Shown here piece after piece: positions 51,700 to 59,302 of a DNA stretch of 63,205 nt. The position numbers and the translations under genes are program-made. The notes beneath the pieces are model-generated. The model was not told the origin of the DNA, did no database searches, and worked only from the letters and a program-made list of their open reading frames with translations. The DNA is taken from contig NZ_JASJCS010000018.1 of assembly GCF_030065885.1 (NCBI RefSeq), positions 1 through 63,205 of the forward strand, given 5' to 3'. Source of the stretch: Ilumatobacter sp. Lineage in GTDB: Bacteria; Actinomycetota; Acidimicrobiia; Acidimicrobiales; Ilumatobacteraceae. The first letter of the stretch is position 1; the number at the start of each line of letters is the position of its first letter.

Positions 51700-52899
51700 G
51701 TGGCTTGACCGGCAACGTTGGTGGGGTCGCGTCCACCGCTGGTGAGTGCGAGTCTGTTTTCCTGTGGGGATGGCAGAGCGCGTCCAGGTTCGGGAGATCA
51801 CCAACGAAGAAGGGCAGCGCCTGTTGCGGATGGTGCGCCGATCGTCGGGGTCGATCGTGACGTGGCGGCGAGCCCAGATCGTGTTGTGGTCAGCCCAGCA
51901 GATGGACGTCCCGCAGATCGCAGCGCTTGGGTTCACGTCCGAGGATCGTGCTCGTGAGGTGATCCACAACTTCAACGCCGACGGCTTCGACTCGCTCTAT
52001 CCGCGATACGCCGGTGGCCGACCCCCGAAGTTCACCGACGACCAGCGACGCGAGGTCAAACAGATCGCGCTCGGCCGTCCCCAGGACTACGACCTGCCGT
52101 TCTCGACCTGGTCGCTCACCAAGTTGGCCGAGCACCTCGTCGCCAGGGGGGTGGTCAACGACATCAGCCACGAAGGCCTGCGCCTTCTGCTCCGCGAGGA
52201 GGGCGTGTCGTTTCAAGTCGTGAACACCTTCAAGCAATCCAACGACCCGGATTACGAGGCGAAGAAGAACCGGATCCTGCACCTCTACGACCTGGCTGAC
52301 GGCAAGATCGACAAGGCCCGCGGCGATCCCGATGTGGTGATCTGCTTCGACGAGTTCGGTCCGTTGAACCTGCAACCGCACCCTGGCAAGCACTGGGCCG
52401 TGGCCGGTGGCGGCGGCGAGGTTCCGCGGCGAACCCGGCGGGCGACGTTCACCCGTCCCCACGGCGTCCGACATCTCCTGGCTGGCTACGACCTGTCGAC
52501 TGACCGGCTCTACGGGCACATCAAACAGACCAAGGGCCGCACCCAGTTCCTCGAGTTCATGCGCTACCTGCGCACGTTGCACCCGCCTCATGTTCGGATC
52601 GCGATCGTGCTCGACAACTTCTCCCCGCACCTCACCACGAAGAAGGACACCCGGGTCGGTGAGTGGGCCGCGGCGAACAACGTCGAGTTGGCCTACACCC
52701 CGCACTACGCGTCATGGCTGAATCGGATCGAGGCCCAGTTCCAGGCGCTGCGCTACTTCGCCCTTGACGGCACCGACCACCCCACCCACAAAGCACAAGC
52801 TGCGATGATCCGCCGCTACATCCGCTGGCGCAACACCAATGCCCGCAACCGACAACTCACCGAACTCGTCAACCGCGCAAACGTTGCTTGACGCGCCAC
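51700..52899 (+). mobile_element. IS630-family insertion sequence, 1200 bp
   Basis: Terminal inverted repeats begin GTGGC at both ends, with 7 variable bases and then GCAACGTT on each side. The flanks are TA (51698-51699 and 52900-52901), the target duplication typical of IS630. It encodes one transposase. It lies inside the left target copy of the IS481 element. Confidence 0.88.
51770..52891 (+). CDS. IS630-family transposase
   Basis: A 373-residue transposase. An N-terminal helix-turn-helix (about 30-90) is followed by the DDE domain: VVICFDEFGPLNL, AIVLDNFSPHLT and LNRIEAQFQAL carry the D, D and E residues. The reading frame is intact and the stop lies in the right inverted repeat, so it may be active. 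Start ATG 51770. Confidence 0.92.
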   Translation: MAERVQVREITNEEGQRLLRMVRRSSGSIVTWRRAQIVLWSAQQMDVPQIAALGFTSEDRAREVIHNFNADGFDSLYPRYAGGRPPKFTDDQRREVKQIALGRPQDYDLPFSTWSLTKLAEHLVARGVVNDISHEGLRLLLREEGVSFQVVNTFKQSNDPDYEAKKNRILHLYDLADGKIDKARGDPDVVICFDEFGPLNLQPHPGKHWAVAGGGGEVPRRTRRATFTRPHGVRHLLAGYDLSTDRLYGHIKQTKGRTQFLEFMRYLRTLHPPHVRIAIVLDNFSPHLTTKKDTRVGEWAAANNVELAYTPHYASWLNRIEAQFQALRYFALDGTDHPTHKAQAAMIRRYIRWRNTNARNRQLTELVNRANVA

Positions 52900-52903
52900 T
52901 AGC

Positions 52904-53994
52904 TGTGACGACCGGGGAGGTTGTCCCTGGCGTGATGGGTGATCCCCGAATGAGGTGAGTCCTCCGGGTGAGGCTGTGGGTCTTCCACAACTCACCACCA
53001 CACACCGGAGGACTCATGTTGCACGCTACGAGCCAGCACCCGAACGCGGTGCTGACCCCGACGGGACGTCGACGGATGGTTGCCTGCGTGATCGATCGTG
53101 GTTGGACGATTGAGCAGACCGCGGAACGGTTCCAGATCGACGCCAAGACTGTGCGTAAGTGGCGCGACCGCTATCTCGCCGATGGCGCTGCTGGGCTGCT
53201 GGACCGATCGTCGCGGCCGCACCGGTCACCGAACCGCACCAGTGACGCCGACCGGGCCCGGATCATCGAGCTCCGCCGCCGGCACCGTTGGGGAGCCGAT
53301 CACATCGCCCACGAAGTCGGGATCGCCGCGTCGACCGTGCAGTCGGTGCTCCGCTCCGAAGGGCTGGGCCGGCTCGACCGAGGCGACCGTGCCACCGATC
53401 GAGAACCAGTTCGTCGCTATCAACGCGACCGACCCGGCGAACTGGTGCACGTCAACGTGAAGAAGCTGTCGGGGATCCCCGACGGTGGCGGCTGGCGGAT
53501 CCACGGCCGCGGCCAAGCACCGTCCAAGAAGCGTTCGACGGTCGGGTATCGGTTCATCCACACCGCCGTCGACGACCGGATCGCCTACTCCGAGATCCTG
53601 CCCGACGAACAAGGCGCCACCGCAGCCGCGTTCTGGTACCGAGCACACACCTGGTTCGCCACCCACGGCATCACCATCGAACGCGCCCTCACCGACAGCG
53701 GCTCCTGCTACAAGTCACGCATCTGGCGAACCGCTCTCGACCACACCGGCGTCGCCCACAAACGCACCCGCCCCTACCGGCCCCAGACCAACGGCAAGGT
53801 CGAACGCTTCCACCGCATCCTGCTCGAGGAATGGGCCTACGTCCGCGACTGGCAAACCGACACCCAACGACGAGACGCCTACGACGGCTTCATGCACTTC
53901 TACAATCACCACCGATCCCACGGAGCACTCGGCTGGGCATCACCCATCGACACCCTCACCCACTGCTCCGAGGACAACGTCCCCGGTCGTCACA
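52904..53994 (+). mobile_element. IS481-family insertion sequence, about 1091 bp
   Basis: Both ends begin TGTGACGACCGGGGA, then G (left) or C (right), then GTTGTCC: 22 of 23 bases match as inverted repeats. The flanking CCTAGC fits the NCTAGN target of IS481. The 6-base duplication can be extended to 16 identical bases if the IS630 element is removed. Confidence 0.88.
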
Positions 53995-53999
53995 CCTAG
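53016..53999 (+). CDS. IS481-family transposase with Asp to Asn at the first DDE residue
   Basis: A 327-residue transposase (MLHATSQHPNAV), with GGAGGA 3 nt before ATG. Two helix-turn-helix parts (WTIEQTAERFQIDAKTVRKW and GADHIAHEVGIAASTVQSVL) precede the rve domain. The usual HxDVKKL is HVNVKKL, with Asn147 (codon AAC at 53454-53456). The second Asp (LTDSGS) and the Glu (NGKVERFH) are present. The stop TAG (53997-53999) lies outside the inverted repeat, in the target-site flank. Confidence 0.9.
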   Translation: MLHATSQHPNAVLTPTGRRRMVACVIDRGWTIEQTAERFQIDAKTVRKWRDRYLADGAAGLLDRSSRPHRSPNRTSDADRARIIELRRRHRWGADHIAHEVGIAASTVQSVLRSEGLGRLDRGDRATDREPVRRYQRDRPGELVHVNVKKLSGIPDGGGWRIHGRGQAPSKKRSTVGYRFIHTAVDDRIAYSEILPDEQGATAAAFWYRAHTWFATHGITIERALTDSGSCYKSRIWRTALDHTGVAHKRTRPYRPQTNGKVERFHRILLEEWAYVRDWQTDTQRRDAYDGFMHFYNHHRSHGALGWASPIDTLTHCSEDNVPGRHT

Positions 54000-54010
54000 C
54001 TACACCTAGC
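53995..54010. repeat. Right target-site flank of IS481
   Basis: CCTAGCTACACCTAGC, identical to the reconstructed left flank. It contains CCTAGC twice, so the true duplication may be 6 bases in a 10-base tandem repeat. Confidence 0.75.
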
Positions 54011-54028
54011 GCGTGCGAGGCGGCCCCC

Positions 54029-55009
54029 TCACGAGGCGGGTGCGAGCGAACGAACGGCGTCCCAGAAGTCGAGCTCGGGATCGAACGGGAGGATCGCCAG
54101 CGAGCTGGTCGTGATGCCGTTCGCGAAGTACTCGTCGATGCGGGCACGACAGGCTTCCGGGGTGCCGTGCACGACGAGGTCGTCGACCACGCTGTCGGGG
54201 ATCTCCTCCAGCGCCTGCTTGCGGTCGCCGGCCTTCCACGCCGCCCACATGCCCGCCAACCGATCGCCTCGGCCCAGCCACTCCTGGAACGCCGCGTACA
54301 CCGGCACGTTCATGTACGCGGCGATCACACGACGGGCGCCCGCCCGCACCAGGTCGGTCTGATCGCTCGGGCACACGAAGATCCGGGCCACCAGCTCGCG
54401 CTCGTCGCCGCCAGATCCCTGGGCGACCTCGGCCGCCACCACGGGGACGTCCTGGGGCGCGAGCCAATTCGTGATCGCGCCATCCGACTCGCGCCCGGCC
54501 ATCCGCAGCATGCCCGAGCGCAACGCGGCGACCAGGATCGGCGGCGTCTGCTCGGGACGGATGCCCAGCCGGAAGCCCTGGACCTCGAACGTGTCGTACT
54601 GCTGCGTCACCTTCTCGCCCGTGAACGCATCGCGGAGGAACCGCACCATGTCGCGCACCTTCTTGTAGGGCTCGTCGAACGGCACCCCGTTCCAGCGCTC
54701 GACGATGACGTTCGACGACGAACCGATGCCGAGCGCGAACCGGCCCGGGGCGGCGTCGGCGAGGCTCGCCGCCGATTGCGCCATGCAGGCCGGCGCCCGC
54801 GTGTAGGCCGGCACGATCGCCGTGCCGAGCCGCAGCCGTGGCTCCCACACCGACGCCAAGGCGAGCGGCGTGAACCCGTCGCCGCCGTCCGACTCGGCGC
54901 TCCACACGTCGGTGAAGCCGAGGTCGGCCAGCTCGACGATGCGGTCGCGCTGCGCGTGGAGCGGGCCGGGGAGCGGAACGGTCATGCCTGGTCGGATCGG
55001 CAGCGTCAT
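54029..55009 (-). CDS. LLM-class (F420-dependent type) oxidoreductase
   Basis: A 326-residue LLM-fold protein. ELADLGFTDVWSAESDGGDG, RLRLGTAIVPAYTRAPA, the GRFALGIGSSSNVIVERWNG region, which is typical of F420-binding members, and VVHGTPEACRARIDEYFANG support the call. TAGTGT lies 7 nt before the ATG. Convergent with the small gene at 51511, with the IS pair between them. Confidence 0.88.
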   Translation of the reverse strand: MTLPIRPGMTVPLPGPLHAQRDRIVELADLGFTDVWSAESDGGDGFTPLALASVWEPRLRLGTAIVPAYTRAPACMAQSAASLADAAPGRFALGIGSSSNVIVERWNGVPFDEPYKKVRDMVRFLRDAFTGEKVTQQYDTFEVQGFRLGIRPEQTPPILVAALRSGMLRMAGRESDGAITNWLAPQDVPVVAAEVAQGSGGDERELVARIFVCPSDQTDLVRAGARRVIAAYMNVPVYAAFQEWLGRGDRLAGMWAAWKAGDRKQALEEIPDSVVDDLVVHGTPEACRARIDEYFANGITTSSLAILPFDPELDFWDAVRSLAPAS

Positions 55010-55016
55010 CCCGGGG

Positions 55017-55022
55017 ACACTA
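55017..55022 (-). promoter_or_regulatory. -10 box TAGTGT, leaderless start at 55009
   Basis: On the minus strand TAGTGT, 7 nt, ATG 55009. Confidence 0.5.
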
Positions 55023-55045
55023 CGAGAACGCGCCGTCGTGACCGA

Positions 55046-56569
55046 TCAGCGGAACCTGCTGCGACGTGTGACGCGGACCGACACCCACCCGACCACGACA
55101 AGGGCGCCGGCGAGGAGCGCCAGCTCCCAGGATGCGTCGCGCCCGGTCGGTGGCAGCGCGTCCGGGGGCGAGAGCGACAGCGCGGCCGGCGTGCCTTCGA
55201 CCAGGCCAGCACCGACCCCGAACGCCACGAACGGCGGCGTCGCGAAGAAGCGCGGACTGGCGATGCGCGTGCTGCCGTCGGCGTAGCGGATGTCGAGCTG
55301 CGGTCCGTTGTGGATGTCGAACGGTTCGTCGAAGCGGTGTACCAGCCAGGTGGCGCCGACGCTCATGGCGTCGGGCACGACCTGTCCGTCGGCAGCGTGC
55401 ACGAGGGCCCGGAAGTCGCCGTCGGCGGCGAACTCGACGCCGATCACCGCCGGGCCGAACGGCTCGCCACCGCAGACGGTCCACGTCCCCGTGAGCAGAT
55501 CCTCGGTCTGCGCCGACGACTCGAGCACGATGTGGTCGGTCGCATGGCCGCACGGCCCGTCCCCCACGTCGGTCGGCAACCCGGGCTCGGGTTCGGCGCC
55601 CGACCACGGGACGTAGTGGGTGGCCGTGAACACCATCTCCTCGATGATCCGCAGTGCGACCGGCTCCTCGTGGAACGTCGCTCGGTGGTTGAAGTAGCCG
55701 CTGCCGTGCAGGTCCATCCCGAGCGCCACGGTGAACCCGTCGTACAGGTCGTCGATCTGCCACCGGCCCTCCTGCGCGAACCCCTCGGAGCGGATCAGTC
55801 CGCCGTCGGCGCCCTCGTAGACACGGAAGAACCGGCCGTCAGCGGTGAACTCGAACCCGACGTCGTCGCCCTCGAAGGCCCAGAACAACCGGGGACCGTC
55901 GCCGCAGCGGATCCAGGTTCCGACGAGGCGGGTCGCAGCGTCCTCGACCGAGTCCACCTCGACCGGCAGCGTGCGCACGCTGCACGGCCCCTCACCGAGG
56001 CTGGCAGGCCAACCGGGCGCCGGTGCTGCGCCCGACCACCGGACGAAGGTCCGGATCGCCGGCCCCATCGTCTCGACGAGACGAATCGCCTGGGGCTCGG
56101 CGAAGAACGAGAGCAGATGCCCCATCGAGCCGGACCCCGTCAGGGCCATCCACACGATCGGCTCACCGGCGATCGTGCGGTCGATCGTCCACTCGCCCTC
56201 CTGCAGCAAGCCCTCGGCGCGGATCAATCCCCCGTTCTCGTCCTGGTAGAGCCGGAAGAACCGGCCGTCGTCCGCGAACTCGTACCCGACGTCGTCGCCC
56301 TCGTACGCCCACCACATCCGGGTGTCGCCGTCACACCGGATCCACGTCCCGACCAGCCGGGTACCGGCGTCGACCGCGACATCTGCGGCGCCGTCGATCG
56401 GCACGTGCTCGGACGGCTCGGCGCAGGGAGGCGGGATCGGCATCGGCTCCTCGCCGGCGCCCGCCGCTGCGGGCCTCGGCGCAGCGACCACCAGTCCCGC
56501 GACGATCGCCAGCGCACCGGCTGCAGACCGCCACCCTCCGACACGCCTCCACGCACTTCCACGACCCAT
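55046..56569 (-). CDS. LPPTG-anchored surface protein with internal repeats
   Basis: A 507-residue exported protein. A signal peptide (SAAGALAIVAGLVVAAPRPA) is followed by two closely similar modules (LVGTWIRCDGDTRMWWAYEG and LVGTWIRCGDGPRLFWAFEG, each running to a QEG-x-W-x-ID strand) and a third, diverged one (LLTGTWTVCGGEPFGPAVIG). It ends in a sorting signal: LPPTG, a hydrophobic helix (LALLAGALVVVGWVSV) and RRSRFR, so a sortase should fix it to the wall. Function unknown. A GGGAGGTGG Shine-Dalgarno precedes the ATG. Confidence 0.8.
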   Translation of the reverse strand: MGRGSAWRRVGGWRSAAGALAIVAGLVVAAPRPAAAGAGEEPMPIPPPCAEPSEHVPIDGAADVAVDAGTRLVGTWIRCDGDTRMWWAYEGDDVGYEFADDGRFFRLYQDENGGLIRAEGLLQEGEWTIDRTIAGEPIVWMALTGSGSMGHLLSFFAEPQAIRLVETMGPAIRTFVRWSGAAPAPGWPASLGEGPCSVRTLPVEVDSVEDAATRLVGTWIRCGDGPRLFWAFEGDDVGFEFTADGRFFRVYEGADGGLIRSEGFAQEGRWQIDDLYDGFTVALGMDLHGSGYFNHRATFHEEPVALRIIEEMVFTATHYVPWSGAEPEPGLPTDVGDGPCGHATDHIVLESSAQTEDLLTGTWTVCGGEPFGPAVIGVEFAADGDFRALVHAADGQVVPDAMSVGATWLVHRFDEPFDIHNGPQLDIRYADGSTRIASPRFFATPPFVAFGVGAGLVEGTPAALSLSPPDALPPTGRDASWELALLAGALVVVGWVSVRVTRRSRFR

Positions 56570-56673
56570 CGCCCACCTCCCGAACGGACGCGAGCAGCCG
56601 ACCGAAGTCAGACGCTTCTACCACCATCATCCGGCGCAGCGCGCCCGGCGACAAGGGCCGAGGCGGGCCTCGA

Positions 56674-57474
56674 TCAGCTCTTGTGGAAGCGCACGATGCA
56701 GCTCTGGCTTGCCGTCGCCAGCAACGTGCCGTCCTCGGCGAACATGTGCACCAGCCCGTGGCCGAAGCCGCGCTCGACGCCGTGGACGCGGATGTCGAGC
56801 AGCACCCACTCGGTCGGCACGAGGTGCAGCACCCGCAAGGTGTTGTCGAGGCTGTTGCCACCGCCACGTCGGCCGAGCGCCTGGCCGACACCCGACGGCA
56901 CGTAGTCGCCCATGATCGCCAGCGACGTCGCGTCGACCCCCTCGATGACGTCGGGCACGCGGCCCCACATGATCGTGCGGCCGTCCCCGAGCACGCCGTC
57001 GAGCTCGTCGTAGAGGCGCCCCTTCGCGAGCCGCACGTCGACCCGCTCGTTGATCGTGCCGTTCGTGTCGCTGCGCGTCGGCCGCGGCGGGCAGTCCTCG
57101 GGCGGTGGCACCGTCGGCATCTGCTCGAACTGACCGGCGGGATAGTCGGGGCGGTCGCCGAGTGCAGCGTTGACCGTCAGGATCTCGCGGTTGCCGACGT
57201 GGCCGACGGCTCGGGCCTGGGTGATCTGATGCCCCTCGACGGCGATCGTCACGTCGATGTCCATGACCTCACCGGTTCGTGCGTACGAGAGGTACTGGCC
57301 CGTCGCCCAGATGCACCGGCGACCGCTGGTGCCCTCGAGCGCCGAGATCGCCGAGGCGAGTCCGGCGCCACCGAAGAGGAACCGTCCCGACGTGCACAGG
57401 TCGGCGCGGACGTCGAGCTTCCAGCGGAACGGGTTGTGGCTGTCCTCGAGGCCGAGAAACGAACGGGAGTCCAT
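56674..57474 (-). CDS. Double-hotdog acyl-CoA thioesterase-like protein
   Basis: A 266-residue protein with two hotdog-like halves: LFGGAGLASAISALEG with ATGQYLSYARTGEVMDIDV, and the second half from about residue 150 (YVPSGVGQALGRRGGGNSLD, then ILDIRVHGVERGFGHGLVHM-like end). TesB-type enzymes cleave acyl-CoA; family context fits the fatty-acid genes in the window. Start at ATG 57474 (MDSRSFLGLEDSH), which is only 15 bases from the divergent amidase start. Confidence 0.75.
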   Translation of the reverse strand: MDSRSFLGLEDSHNPFRWKLDVRADLCTSGRFLFGGAGLASAISALEGTSGRRCIWATGQYLSYARTGEVMDIDVTIAVEGHQITQARAVGHVGNREILTVNAALGDRPDYPAGQFEQMPTVPPPEDCPPRPTRSDTNGTINERVDVRLAKGRLYDELDGVLGDGRTIMWGRVPDVIEGVDATSLAIMGDYVPSGVGQALGRRGGGNSLDNTLRVLHLVPTEWVLLDIRVHGVERGFGHGLVHMFAEDGTLLATASQSCIVRFHKS

Positions 57475-57477
57475 GAG

Positions 57478-57483
57478 TAACGT
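57478..57483 (+). promoter_or_regulatory. -10 box TAACGT between divergent starts
   Basis: TAACGT, 6 nt, ATG 57490. The thioesterase starts at 57474 on the other strand, so both promoters must overlap within about 15 bases and the genes. Confidence 0.5.
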
Positions 57484-57489
57484 CAGAGT

Positions 57490-58908
57490 ATGGCCGAGCA
57501 ACCATGGCAGGGAGACGCCGTCTCGCTGGTCGAGGCGTTCCGGCGCGGCGAGCGCTCACCGGGCGAGGAGCTGGCCGCGACGTTCGACGCCATCGAAGCC
57601 AGCGACCTCAACGCGTTCTCACACGTCGATCGCGAGCGGGCCGAGGCGGCGGCCGCCCGCGCCGACGTCGGCCTCCCGTTCGGCGGGGTGCCGATCGGTG
57701 TGAAGGAGCTCGACCAGGTCGCCGGCTGGCCCGACACGCATGCGTGCGTGCTGTACCGCGACCAGGTCGCGACGCACACGAGCACGAACGTCGCACGGAT
57801 CCGAGACGACGGGGGTGCGGTGCTCGTCGGCCAGACCACGGCATCCGAGTTCGGCGGCGTCAACGTCACGCGCACCGTGCTCAACGGCACGACGCACAAC
57901 CCGTGGCAGCACGGGCGCACGCCGGGCGGGTCCAGCGGTGGCACCGCGGCCGCGGTCGCCGGCGGGATCGTGACGCTGGGGACCGGCGGCGACGGTGGCG
58001 GGTCGATCCGCATCCCGGCCGGCTTCACCGGCCTCGTCGGCCTCAAGGCGACGTACGGACGCATCCCTCGCACACCCGGCGCCGAGCTCGGAGCGATGAC
58101 GGTGACGGTCGGCTGCCTGTCCCGCTCGGTGCGTGACACGGCTCGGTGGTTCGACGTCTGCAACGGGCACGACCCGCGTGAGCCGCTCTCGCTCCCGCGG
58201 GTCGAGGGCTGGGAACGCGGGCTCGGGTCGCATCTCGACGAGCTGCGCGGCAAGCGGGTCGCCGTCGTCGCCGACTGGGGTTCGGCGGTGGTGTCGCCAG
58301 TGATGTGGGAGCTGCTCGAGGAGGCGGCAGATCAGCTCATCGCCGACTGCGACATGGTGCGCGTCGAGGGGCTCGACACCGCCCTCCCCCGCATGGGCGC
58401 CGCCTGGTCGGTCGCCAACTCGGTCGGCCTCGTCGAACGGCTCGGCGACTTCTGGCCCGAGTGTGCCGACGACCTCACGCCCGAGATCCGGCTGGCGATG
58501 GAACACGGTCCGGCGAACTACGGCGTCGAAGCCCGGATCAAGCTCGAACGGCGGCGCGCCGACCTGAACGAGGCGATGGCCCGTATCTTCGACGCGACGT
58601 CGGGCGGGGTCGACTTCGTGATGACGGCCAGCAACCCCGACGTGGCGTTCGACGCCGACGGCCCGCTCCCCGACACGTTCGGCGGCATCGAGGCCGGCGC
58701 GAAGATCAACGGCCGGCTCACGTTCCCGGCGAACCTCTACGGCAACCCGGCGATCTCGATCCCGGTCGGCATGCTCGACGGCCTGCCGATCGGTCTGCAG
58801 GTCGTGGGCCGGCACTTCGCCGAGGAGCTCCTGCTCGACCTCGCACTGACCGCCGAACGCAATCGGCCCTGGCCGCTCACGACGCAGGGCCCTATGGTCG
58901 CGACATGA
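57490..58908 (+). CDS. Amidase-signature-family hydrolase
   Basis: A 472-residue amidase. The Ser-cisSer-Lys triad is represented by GVPIGVKELD (Lys), TPGGSSGGTAAAVAGG (cis-Ser) and GDGGGSIRIPAGFTGLVGLK (nucleophile Ser). The family hydrolyses amides or makes Gln-tRNA (GatA); with no GatB or GatC nearby, a catabolic amidase is more likely. The stop overlaps the start of the VOC gene. Confidence 0.9.
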   Translation: MAEQPWQGDAVSLVEAFRRGERSPGEELAATFDAIEASDLNAFSHVDRERAEAAAARADVGLPFGGVPIGVKELDQVAGWPDTHACVLYRDQVATHTSTNVARIRDDGGAVLVGQTTASEFGGVNVTRTVLNGTTHNPWQHGRTPGGSSGGTAAAVAGGIVTLGTGGDGGGSIRIPAGFTGLVGLKATYGRIPRTPGAELGAMTVTVGCLSRSVRDTARWFDVCNGHDPREPLSLPRVEGWERGLGSHLDELRGKRVAVVADWGSAVVSPVMWELLEEAADQLIADCDMVRVEGLDTALPRMGAAWSVANSVGLVERLGDFWPECADDLTPEIRLAMEHGPANYGVEARIKLERRRADLNEAMARIFDATSGGVDFVMTASNPDVAFDADGPLPDTFGGIEAGAKINGRLTFPANLYGNPAISIPVGMLDGLPIGLQVVGRHFAEELLLDLALTAERNRPWPLTTQGPMVAT

Positions 58909-59291
58909 AGCTCGGAGCGTTCTCGATCAGCCTTGCGGTCGCCGATCTCGGCGCGTCGCAGACCTTCTACGAGGCCCTCGGCTTCGAGCAGATCGGCGGC
59001 AACGCGGACGAGAACTGGCTCATCATGCGCAACGGCGATGCGGTGATCGGGCTGTTCCACGGCATGTTCGAACAGAACATCCTCACGTTCAATCCAGGCC
59101 TGACCCAGCGGGCCGACCCGACCGACGACTTCACCGACGTGCGCGAGATCCAGTCGATCCTCGACTCGGCCGGCATCGAGCTCGCGGTCCGGACCGACCC
59201 CGACGCCACCGGGGCCGGCCACATCGTCCTCACCGACCCCGACGGCAATCCGGTGATGGTCGATCAGTTCGCATCGGGCGGCGACGACTAA
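58905..59291 (+). CDS. VOC-family (glyoxalase-like) protein
   Basis: A 128-residue protein with the vicinal-oxygen-chelate fold: SISLAVADLGASQTFYEALG, WLIMRNGDAVIGLFHGMFE, and HIVLTDPDGNPVMVDQ. Actinobacterial members are often of unknown role. ATG overlaps the amidase stop (ATGA), so the two form an operon. Confidence 0.85.
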   Translation: MKLGAFSISLAVADLGASQTFYEALGFEQIGGNADENWLIMRNGDAVIGLFHGMFEQNILTFNPGLTQRADPTDDFTDVREIQSILDSAGIELAVRTDPDATGAGHIVLTDPDGNPVMVDQFASGGDD

Positions 59292-59294
59292 CTT
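59289..59294 (+). promoter_or_regulatory. -10 box TAACTT, start at 59303
   Basis: TAACTT, 8 nt, ATG 59303; it contains the VOC stop codon. Confidence 0.4.
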
Positions 59295-59302
59295 CGCAAC
59301 CC

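Noticed and set aside
51686-54010. A plain 16-bp target duplication for IS481
   Set aside because: Not excluded, but IS481 relatives usually duplicate fewer bases at NCTAGN. The 16 bases contain CCTAGC twice, so a 6-bp duplication in a 10-bp tandem repeat explains the data as well.
53288-56905. A 1205-codon open frame on the plus strand
   Set aside because: It starts inside the IS481 transposase and runs antisense to the LLM and LPPTG genes; no family resemblance.
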